Origin: Podospora pseudocomata
Taxonomy: Eukaryota > Ascomycota > Sordariomycetes > Sordariales > Podosporaceae
Length of the DNA stretch: 64,000 bases
Assembly: GCF_035222375.1 (NCBI RefSeq)
Contig: NW_026946363.1
Location: 2,914,001 to 2,978,000 of the forward strand
Direction: 5' to 3'
Below the pieces are notes generated by a model that saw only the letters and a program-made list of their open reading frames with translations, searched no databases and had not been told where the DNA came from. The position numbers were made by a program, and so were the translations under genes. Position 1 is the first letter of the stretch. Every line of letters starts with the position of its first letter. Below, in pieces: positions 33,464-43,886 of the stretch.

Positions 33464-36400
33464 ATGTCGAATATGGGGTCGAGAACGAAAGATGATGAGC
33501 CGGTTAATCTTCTGTCGCTGGGTAAGTTCATCTACACTTCGGACTAGGGGATGAGCAGCTAATCAGTTGTGGTTTTAGATGGTGGAGGTGTACGAGGTGT
33601 TTCGTCGTTGGTGATTCTGGATCGGATTATGGAAAAGATTCAGAGGAGGGATGGGCTGGAAGAGATACCGAAGCCTTGTGACTATTTTGATATGATTGCT
33701 GGGACGAGTACAGGCGGGTGAGTATCTTTTGTGATTTTGTGTAGTGACCTAGACTGACGAGCGGTTGGTTGTAGGCTTATCGCAATCATGTTGGGGGAGA
33801 CTAAGGATGTCTACTACTGAGGCCTTGAAGGCATACGACGATTGTGCTGCGAGTATCTTCAACAAGAAGAACAGGAAGACGGGGCAGGTGTCGGACAAGT
33901 ACAAGTCCACTGCACTGAAGGAAGCTGTTCAGAACTTGGTCAAGGAGAGGGGAATGGGGGAGATGATGAGGGACCCGGAAAATCCCAAGAAGGGGAAGGT
34001 GATTGTGTGTGTGATGCCTGCGGATTCTGTTGCGACGGGGGAGACGAAGCTGGTTCGCTCTTTTCAGGGTGAGGATGATTGGGATAGTGAGATCAGGATC
34101 TGGGAGGCTTGCCGAGCGACGACTGCTGCTTCGAAATATTTCAAGCCGTAGGAGCTGGGTGCAGGTGTGCGCAAGGGGTTATTCATTGACGCGGCAGTTG
34201 GCTTCAACAATCCGGCAAATTACCTTTTGAAGGAGGCGCTGGATGAGTTTGGATCTCGCCGCCGCTTTGGATGTTTGATCAGTATTGGTACGGGTACGAA
34301 ATCGACCGAGACTGTGAGGGTGAAGACTGGATTCAAGAACTACACGAAGGCCTGGGAGCAGCTTCAAGGTCTTATTGGGATGGTCAAGAATGTGGCTACC
34401 GACACGGAGACGTCACATAAGCAGATTCATGACAGGTTTTCACGCTTTCCTGGGTCGTATCATCGGTTCAATGTACCGGATGGTGCCAAGGAGGTTGAGC
34501 TGGATGAATATAAGAAGATTCCGCAGCTCAAGGCCTTGACTAGGGATTACCTCGGTGGGGATAGTGTAGGTCGACAAATACGTGAGGTGGTGGAGGGCTT
34601 GGGGGCTCGTGGCAGGTTCAAGCATGGGTTGACTTTGGGCCATGCCTGTAAGAAGCAACCGACTCACAAACTAGGTCTTGTTTGGGTATGCTAACAATGT
34701 TCCAGACTTTCCGGACAGTGACCAGCTATTTCTCTCAGACAGATCCAAGGCGATGGGAATACCGAGCAGCTTCTTCATAGGGAGACAAGATGTGCTGAAC
34801 AAAATCGATCAAGTGTTTTGCGAGCGCGACACAGGAGGAGTTCCAAGGAGGGAATTTCTTCTGTGGGGGATAGGAGGCGTTGGGAAAAGTGAAGTTGCCC
34901 TCAAGGCAGCAGAGAACCTGGATGGAAGGTGGGCACAGTTTCCATCACTTTATGTCCCTGGGCCGGTTACTGACAAAACCAAGTTTCAAATATATCTTTT
35001 ACGTCGATGGGTCAGAAAGATCTACGATTATTCATTCGTACGCCGAGATTTCCAAACGATACAACTTGGGCGGTACCAATCCAGAAACAATGTTCCACAT
35101 GGCACTGGAATGGATGGGGCGCTTGGCAGACGAATGGCTCTTGATTTTCGACGACTGCAACTTGAGTGAGCGCGCCGGTTTCATACCGGGCAGAGGAAAG
35201 GGCAACATCATCTACACATCACGCTTCAATGGCCTTGAGCACAACTTCCCTGCACACCTTGTCTACCACGTTGAACCTCTGGCCGAGAGGGACGCTGTTG
35301 AACTTTTTTGGGAGCTTCTGGTCTCTTGGATGTGACATCTGATTCAGACGAGGCTGGCCCTACGGTCCCGACACGACGAGCTCCAACAGGTGAGGAAACA
35401 GCTTTGGCAAATGAAATTGTTCATGAGCTTAGCTGCATGCCTGTCTGCGTCGACAAAGCGGCTGCAGCTATCAGAGAGAGAGAGGAATGGAACTGGATGT
35501 ATATCTCAAGGAGTTGCGTACACAAAAGGTTCGAGTCGCTACAGACCCCCGCTTCAAGGACACAAGTGTTGAGACTCAAGCAGCGTACGCAACTCTAGAG
35601 CTATCCTACGACCAGATCACAGCCATCCGTCATCGTGCCGGGAGAAGTGAAGAAGGACGCGCGGCACTCTTTGCCATGAAGGTCTTGAGCTTGTTGTCGT
35701 GCTATCACTATCAAAGATTTTCAACGGAAATTCTAACGAGGGCGGTGTTGAATCGGCGGAGTTGCAATGCCGACCTTTCTTACCCCTTGAAGCGCATTTT
35801 TCAAACCCCAGACAAAGGTTGGGATGACATGATGCAAGAGGACGGAGAAGGGGGCTGGGAGATTCTGTTCTTTGCTCACGGGCTTCAAGTCTTGCGACGT
35901 TACTCCTTGGTTAGGCTGGCTCCTGACCGCCTCACCCTGTCCATGCATACCCTGGTTCATACTTGGGCCCAGCAAAGGATGGAACCAGAAGCCCGTGCTG
36001 AGGTTTGCTGGCTGGCAGGGGTTTTGCTCAGCGATGCAATGACCCCATCCTTGATTTTGAAGAACCGGAGGTATGCTATCGGTCTGGCACCTCACATCGA
36101 CTGTTGTTTCGCCATCGTACCAAAGACCCGGGATACTATCCAGGAACACGATAATGCCCGTGTCCTTGGTCTCAAGCGCGGCGATGTGGTAGTTGGCCCT
36201 AAAAACATAACGTACCCAGTGAACGAGTACTACAATGCCCATCTTTTGTTCAGACTCGGGTGGTTTTACAGTGCTGTACAACAGTTCAAACAGGCTGAAT
36301 ATTGCTGGAAGACCTGCCTTCGGCTTTTCAAGTATCAGGAGGATCCGTTTGGATGGGGTGCTATAAATACACTGACGCACCTGGCTACACTTTACCACGA

Positions 36401-37901
36401 GCATGAGTTTCTCGGCGAGGCAGAAGCGATGCATTGGGAGGCCATCGGCAGACTGGAGGCGAGAAAGCGAGAACGAAAACAGTACCTTCTGAAGGAACTA
36501 GAAAAGCGGGAGTTCGAAGAGGAGAAGGCCAGTGTTTCAGCATCGCAACGAGGGAGATTGCTGAAGACAGCCCTCGAGAAGACTACCCCGCAGCTTTTTC
36601 CCGCCCTTTCTTCTAAGGAGATGGAAGCCAGAATATTCCAGACGTTCACTGCAACTGTCGTCAACCCTCTCGCTCGCCACAGGCCCGCAACCAACAGACG
36701 GAGTCCCATCGGAGCAGAGGTGGAAGTTCACGAGTCTACCGACACTGCTGAAGATGCTGTGGCCACTGTCAGAAAGAAAAAACGCGCTGAAGAGACGGAC
36801 TCTCTTGATGATCTCGAGGCTGAAATTCTCCTCAGGCACGGAAGGCTAGCAAGGGTACTAAAAGACCAAGGCAGAAACAAGAATGCAAAGAACTTGATGA
36901 ACTGGGTCGTCCAGAAATGCCAAGAGGAACTGGTCGAGGACTCCCCCGAGCTTCTGAGACTTCAGAATGAGGCGAAGGCGATGACTGAGCCAAAGGACAT
37001 GGACTGGTTCAAGAGACGCGTGGACATGATGAACGAATCCGACACCGACCAAAGCCTCGCCTTCTTCCAAACTGACGCGATTTACGAGCTGTTCGATCAT
37101 TGGTGCTGGTCGATGTACCTCGCCGGCCGGTATTCTATGGCGATCGATATGTACAAGAAATTCATCCCTAGGACCGTGGATGTATATGGATATCACGACC
37201 CGAAAGTCCTGAAGATGATGCGGCGAATGGCGGAGGCGGCCCGGTCTGCCGACAGGCTGGATGATGCCGTGTTCATTGCCGAGCAATGTCTCTTGCAGAC
37301 AGAAGATGTTTACCAGCCGTCACATATGGAGGTGATACTGGCCACGGAGCTACTTGCCAAAGCCCTTGGTAAGCAACGACCTAGAAGTGACAAGGAGCCG
37401 GAGGATATGTTTCGGCTTGCTCTGAACCGGGCGCAGTCCAGTCTTCCGAAGAATCACCCCGTCACTGAACGAATCAAGATAGAGTTTGATTCTTTCAAGC
37501 ACCCACAGGAGCCTTCATACCTGACAGGTGCTAAGAGTCTGGAAGAGAGGTGGCTTGATCTCAAGGCTAATGTGAAGGCTCACTTTGCGGAGCTTAGGAT
37601 GCTCAACGAGTACGCCTTAAGACTTTACGATTTCAAGGGCCTACAGCCATGGAGATCCGAAGAGGAGTACCAGCGAAGATTGAGCAAGTTTTCGGTACTG
37701 GCGCGTGCTCCTGGGAAGCTATTAGGCATCAAAAAGCCGGTAATCGAAGGGCTATCCAACACCATAACGAGAAACGACCATGGAATTCAGCCTGAGGGAA
37801 GAGCCTCTCGGAAATCATCGACATCAAAGGGAAGGGTGTTGATAGGGGCGACAACGATTTCAATGCTGCGAACACGCCGGTTAGAGTATAGCATAGTTTG
37901 A
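33464..37901 (+). pseudogene. Broken patatin - NB-ARC - TPR NLR-like gene (copy 1)
   Basis: This is a tandem paralogue of the gene at 38346-42744. Recognisable parts in order are: a short start exon (VNLLSL), a patatin-like phospholipase domain with the oxyanion motif DGGGVRG and the nucleophile motif GTSTGG, a phospholipase C-terminal part (FIDAAVGFNNPANY), an NB-ARC ATPase with P-loop GIGGVGKSE and Walker B WLLIFDDCN, and a long TPR-rich region (35487-37901) that is still open for 804 codons. The patatin and NB-ARC parts are interrupted by about four breaks, so it is treated as a fossil of a cell-death receptor. The two copies differ in intron content, and they look roughly half identical, so the duplication is old. 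The decay looks much younger than the duplication. Confidence 0.83.
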
Positions 37902-38345
37902 GGGTTCTCATTTATTTTGCATTTCACTTTATACACAGCATGGGCTCATGAGAGACACGAGTTCATTGTTATTGCACACATCTCAGACCACACATTATCT
38001 GATCACAATGATTTACACATTATTCAAGGATCATTTTAGCGGCCCCCTTTCACAGCCCCTATCAGCCCTAGTTTTGTATACGGCCAAAATCTAGCCGCAC
38101 TGTACGGGCTGCACCCAACCAGGCGCTTAAACATGACCTCGCCATTGGAGGGCATCCATCGCCAAGGGCTAAGCATGCTGAGCCACATCAGACAACAAAG
38201 GCACACGGCTACCTCACTTTGTACAAATCTACCAGGCTGCTGCCCTCAGTGAAAATGGCTTTCCCAGGAAACTCAGTGTTAACACCCGATCAACTGGCAC
38301 TCGGGTCTCAAATTTGAGCACGGGTTTAATGTGCCAAGCTTCCCA
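37902..38345. other. Spacer between the two NLR-like genes
   Basis: These 444 nt hold the 3' end of copy 1 and the promoter of copy 2. No other feature was seen. Confidence 0.6.
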
Positions 38346-41300
38346 ATGGCAACAGACGATGAAGCAATCAATCTGCTGTCTTTTGGTAAGATAAAGCATC
38401 TGTGGCAGAGTGGTGAGGGTAAGAGAACTAACATCATACAGATGGCGGAGGTGTCCGAGGTGTCACATCACTGCTTATTATCCACGAAATCATGATCAAG
38501 ATCAAGGAAAGACACGGATTAGCTGAAATACCCAAGCCTTGCGATGTCTTCCACATGATAGCCGGGACCAGCACGGGAGGGTGAGTACTTGATCCAGCAG
38601 GATAGTCTCTCTACAACTAACACCTGACCCAGCCTCATTGCCATCATGCTCGGCCGGCTTCGAATGTCCACCGAGGAAGCCTTACGCCAGTACGACGTCT
38701 GTGCCGAGAATATCTTCTCGTCCAAGAAGTGGGCGAACATCACAGAAAAGTTTCGTAGCACCCCGATGATAAATATTATCCAGAAACTCGTGGCGGAGAA
38801 AGACATGGGGGAAATGATGCGCGATCCTGCAAAGCCAGCAAAGGGTAAGGCGGTGGTTTGTGCTATGCCGCGGAAGAGGGCGAATCCGAAGAATGTTCGG
38901 CGGATTCGCTCCTTTTCACCAGAAAAGGATAATTGGTAAGCTTTGTGCTGTTTGAAGTTTGGTTACCTGCATCGGGTGTGCTGACATTCTGGAATTGAAT
39001 AGGGACAAAGATGTGAAGATATGGGAGGCTGCCAGGGCCACAACGGCTGCTACCTTTTACTTCAAGCCACAACCACTCACGGTCTCAACACCTCAGGGTG
39101 GCTCAAAAATCGAAGACTACATTGACGCTGCCTTTGGGGTTAATAACCCTACCAACGAGCTCATCAAGGAAGCGGTTGCCGAATTTGGGCCCAGTCGACG
39201 GCTTGGTTGCTTGATCAGCATTGGGACTGGGACTAAACAGGAGCGTGTAATTTCCAGAGCTGCAAGTGGGTTGAGGAACGTCTGTGATATGTGGGGGAGT
39301 ATATTTGATGTCGGGATGGCCATGAAGGACATGGTTACCAATGCCGAACTTGTGCATTTCGACCTGGAAATGCGACTGAGACGAAAACCGGATGCCTACT
39401 TTCGCTTCAACGTTCCTCTTGCAGCAGACAAAGTCAGTCTGGCCCAGTATGGCAAGATAGGAAAGCTCAAATCGATGACCGCTCAATACCTCTGCGAACC
39501 GGAGGTTGTTGGCAACATTGAGAGGGCGGCTGATATTTTGGAAACCGAGAATGCTGAACACCACCTGAACCTCGGAGCCCTATGTGAGTAGAAGGAGGTT
39601 GCTCTGAAGAATTCATTGCTGACGGGAGCCATAGCTGAACCAAGCGAAACAGGGCCTGACGAAAACCTAAAAGCAAACCTGATGGGTGAGGCAAGCCGGT
39701 ACTTCACGGGAAGAAACCACATCATGGGGATACTGAATACATTCTTCTCCGATCGAGAAGACGAGACTGTTCCTCGAAGAGAGTTCTGCCTCCATGGCCT
39801 TGGCGGTGTTGGGAAAACACAGATTGCGTTGAAGGCAGCCAACATATTCCGTCATGGGGATCCCGAGCTGGGCATACCGAGGAAGCGAAGGTTCCCGCAT
39901 ATTCTATATGTGGACGGCACCGACAAGACAACCATCAGCCAAAGTTATGCAAGCATTGCAAGAGATGAATTTGGCATCGAGGCCAGTGGTAACTCTGACC
40001 AGTTGATGAGACAAGCTCTTCAGAAAATGGAACGGCTTGACGAGGATTGGTTTCTGATTTACGACAACTGCAACCAGGAAGACCGCCGAGAGTTGCTACC
40101 GAAGGGGGACACAGGCAATGTTCTATTCACCACGAGAAACCGGGTGGTGCGAAACCAGATGCGAGATGAGTGCGTCTATGATGTCGAGGTGTTGGAGGAG
40201 CTGGACGCTATCCGGCTTCTCCTGACAGCCTCGGGATCAAAATACGCTGATCTGAACGCATGGGACCAGTCAATAGGCAAGGAAATCGTCGAGGAACTTG
40301 GCTATCTACCCCTAGCCATCGACCAGGCAGCTGCGTACATCAGAGAAGCTCCATGTCCCCTTGATGGCTACCTGGAAGTATTCCGCAAGCAAAGGGTCGA
40401 ACTACTCCGAAACCCAAAGTTCAAAGGCTCGCTCGCACAGAACCAGGCCGTTTACACCACATTCGAAGCATCTTACAAAGCCATCGCCCAGCTTGAACTG
40501 CACAACAAGAACACGCTTGGTAGAAACGCCGGTCTTGCTCTCCGAGCTCTCGATCTGGTATGTTTCTGGCACAACGAGAACATTCCAGTCAAAGTTGCTT
40601 GGTGGGGAGGCGTATCCTGGAAGAATCGACTCGACATGGGCAAGGACATGCCCGCGCTGGAAGAGCACTTGGCTCAACTCACCGGGGACGAAACGATGAC
40701 CTGGCGGAAGTTCTTCTTCCAGTTGAGCGAATCTAGGGATGGAGAATTCCCAAGCGCCCTCGACATCCTCGAACGGTACTCAATACTTACAGTGAAGGAA
40801 CGGGAACTCGCCTCAATGCACGTCTTGGTTCACTCCTGGGCACGGGACCGGATGAAGGCTGAACACAGAGCACGACAAGCCCTTGTGTCAAAAGTCCTAC
40901 TGTTGGACTCGATTGGCGACACACTCACCGCCACCTACGCACGTTCCTATCTCCATTCGATTTACCCCCATGTTCGGGCGTGTCTTGAACACTCCACATG
41001 GGGATCTAGATCTCTCCATCTACCGTATGAGCTTGTCTTGAGAGGCAAATACGCGCACATCCTCACCTTTCAGAAGCGTTTTGGTGAGGCCGAAGCCGAA
41101 TACCTCGATATCATTCACTTGAGCAAATTGTCTATCGGGCCTACCACTTGGGCGGTTCAGCGGCCCCTCTGCTCTCTAGGGAAGCTCTACCATGAAATGG
41201 GTCGTTTGCGCGAAGCTGAGTTGACGTATCTCGAATGCATTGATCGCTGCATCTTGGAGAAGGAAGCAAATCGGATGGAGATAGAGGGGCGTGTAAAGGC

Positions 41301-42469
41301 ACAACTTGCGCAGTTGCGTGCCGTCCCCAGGCGAAAGAAGCAGAATAAGAATGACGAATCGGACGAGGACAGACCGCCATCACCGCAGCTGAGCGAAGAG
41401 GAGATTGCCCAAGCAGCTCGCTGGTTCGTACCCGACTGGAATAGCACAGATAGCTGGCAGCTTCAGATTTCCAACATCGAAGAGAACCTTGCCAGGGTTT
41501 ACTACGACCAGGCAAACACTGAAGATGATCTCATCTATTCCGCAGATCTTTTGGCCAGCGCGCTGTACCGACGAAAGAAGATACTCCACCCTGAAAATAT
41601 GGAACTCTGGAGGACACAAGATGAGTATCGAAGCAGAACCCAGCATCGGGATGTGAAGTACTGGCTGTTTCGGTTCGAAGCGGCAATGAAGACGTTCAAG
41701 TCTGAAGAGGACCAAGTCGCTTTCATTACAGGAGAATACCACGGCCGCCTTGTCCAGAATATGGCTAACAGCATGGTTGCCATGCGGCAATGTGTCAAGT
41801 ATCACAAAGGCGAGGATTATTGGGCAGAAGACTTGAAGTGGATGTGGGAACAAGCCCACAAATACTACGGGACGATACTCTGGAATGGATTTATCAAGTG
41901 GTTCGGAGAGTCCGACTACAGGTGTCTCGAGGTGATGCGGCGGATGGTCAAGTGCCTCATTGGCTTGAAAAGATATGAAGAAGCTGAAGCACTCGCGAGA
42001 AGGTGCCTGGCGTCGAGCATTGTGGGCTATGGCGAATGTCACCAGCAAACGATCCTATCCCTGGAAAAATTGCACGAGGCTATTGCTTATAGACTGGGGG
42101 GTTATGATCTCGAGTCGGTTTATGTTATCAAGGAGGCTTTTCACAGGGCAGACGCCGTTTTCGGAGTAGACCACCGGCTCACGAAAAGCACAGGCAAGAA
42201 AACCACCCGCGCCATGGAGAACTACCAAGAGAATCTCTCCGACTGGGCGCCAATGAGCCAAAACATCTTGACTGATGCTCACTGGGAGTATGGGGCAATG
42301 GAAGACCAGGAGACGAGAGAGGTGCTACTCGGTGAACGCGCAAAGCACCACCTCGTATCGTACACGATACCTGACCCAAATTTCGACGCACGCCTTCGTA
42401 AGATGGCAGAAGCAAACGCAAAAGCGGTCTTGGAAGAGACGATGATGGAGGTTGAATCAGAGGCGACTC

Positions 42470-42500
<31 letters not shown>

Positions 42501-42744
42501 AACAACAACAACACATACTCACTCAAGATATGTTGACATAACACCAGCAGCCACAAGCGAACCACCATCGCAAAGCACTTCAAAATCACTTGGTCACCAC
42601 CACAACCACGAGTCGTTTGGCGAATCACAAGCGTCTACACTTTTCTCCCAAGCTCGAGACGAGCAATACACATCTGACAGCAGCAGCGGGGATACCAAAA
42701 GAAGTGGTGTAAACGATATCAAGGGAAAGTCAGTGGCAAAATAG
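38346..42744 (+). CDS. Patatin - NB-ARC - TPR NLR-like receptor (copy 2, looks whole; PLP-1-like)
   Basis: There are five exons: 38346-38385, 38442-38580, 38633-38935, 39003-39583 and 39635-42744, all joining in frame, for 1390 aa. The patatin-like phospholipase domain has DGGGVRG (14-20), GTSTG with nucleophile Ser57, and the partner Asp202 in IDAAFGVNNP. The NB-ARC domain has P-loop GLGGVGKT (409-416), Walker B WFLIYDN (~493-499), sensor GNVLFTTRN (~515) and a GLPL-like GYLPLA (~577). TPR-like helices fill residues ~750-1260, for example FGEAEAEYLDIIHLSK and YEEAEALARRCLASS. The tail has a Thr run and low complexity. The layout equals Neurospora PLP-1, a cytosolic STAND receptor whose lipase acts in cell death when SEC-9 alleles differ. 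SEC9 lies 4.4 kb downstream. That this gene is the PLP-1 orthologue is inferred. Confidence 0.88.
42461..42510 (+). repeat. (ACA)n microsatellite coding a Thr run in the NLR tail
   Basis: About fifteen ACA-like triplets (a few ATA) lie inside the last exon and code a run of Thr with one Ile. Confidence 0.9.
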
Positions 42745-42817
42745 GTATATATACAGAGGCTTGAGGCTGGATACTAGTACACAAATGAATTAGAGGTTCT
42801 CATTCCATCGTTCACAC

Positions 42818-43407
42818 CTACGACTCATTCCCCTCTGTCCCCCTCTTTTGTATCGCCTGCATAAGCTCATACAACTGCCCGATTTGCTCATCTGTTCACC
42901 AAGTCAGCATTTCTCTGTAAACAAACCCCCAACAAACTCTCAAAAACAAAAACATACCATTCATCTTCTGAATCTTCCCCTCATCCAACTTCTCCCCCCT
43001 CCAAGCATCCCCCTCAACCTTCTGCGCGTACAGCTGCCACTCCGTGAGAAAGCCGATCTACTCCCAACATCAGTCTTCCATTCTCTCCTCAGACCCATCC
43101 CACATCACTCCTTGATGTTCAAGTCCCCCTTTATCTCTCCGCCCTGCCAGAAATCCTGTATCCAAAAAAAAAAAAAAAAAACAGTACTCACCAAATGAAC
43201 CGGATTCTCCACGCTCCTATGCGCCCTAAACTCCGCCTTGACATACTCATCCCCCAACAACCTCATCTCCGCCGGCAGGTGCTTCCTGTGCGCCCTCAGC
43301 AACCGCCGGTACAAATAAATCGGGGGCAGCAGCGCCATCGGTGTCGGTTTGAGGCTGTTGCCCGATTGCATGGCCGCTGCCATGAGCGCTCTGGCTGTTG
43401 GTCTCAT
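42818..43407 (-). CDS. SDH7: Succinate dehydrogenase assembly factor 3 (SDHAF3/Sdh7/ACN9)
   Basis: There are three exons: 43407-43192, 43057-42958 and 42891-42818; the introns are 134 nt (with a long A/T run) and 66 nt. The product is 129 aa, normal for the family. The N-terminus is basic and Ala-rich (MRPTARALMAAAM), a mitochondrial signal. The LYR motif is in PPIYLYRRLLRAHRKHLP, followed by EMRLLGDEYVKAEFRAHRSV, then IGFLTEWQLYAQKVEGDAW, all hallmarks of ACN9. It helps insert and protect the iron-sulfur subunit of complex II in the matrix. It is tail-to-tail with the NLR-like gene only 74 nt away. It is a housekeeping gene standing between the NLR and SEC9. Confidence 0.95.
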
Positions 43408-43886
43408 TGTTTCCCTTTGTGGGTGTGCTTCAAAATGACGAGAGCGAGGTTGTACTTTATGAGGCGTCTTTCTTGTTGTTGTTGATGTTGATGTTTTTCC
43501 AGTATCAGATTGCTGGTTTCTTCAACGTCGCAAAACATGATGCTGCCGAGCTGGTGGTGACGGGCCCACACAGTGTCCGTGGGTTGGTGTTTGAACGGTG
43601 CGCCGAGTGAAAAGTCAGGGGTTCAAGGGGGGTTAAGCATAAAGTCACTTCAATGTTGGGAGTCCGAGTATTCGTGGGAAGGCACCAAGACTGATTTGAT
43701 ACGGTCCCTATTTACAAAAGAATCATGCCACCAATACTTAAACTACGCCTTCCTCGTTGTATTATTATATACACGTCCTACTACCATCCAAGTAGAGTCT
43801 CCTTCTTGCTCAAACATGCCTCCTTCGCCATGTTATCACGCCCCTTTCACCATCCAACCAGGACCTCCTTCCGGGCAAACACGCCT
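43408..43886. other. Short intergenic region
   Basis: This is the promoter of SDHAF3 and the 3' end of the helicase gene. No other feature was seen. Confidence 0.6.

Noticed and set aside
42848-43198. Plus-strand frames opposite SDHAF3
   Set aside because: They are shadows of the SDHAF3 exons and introns; the LYR protein on the minus strand explains the sequence.
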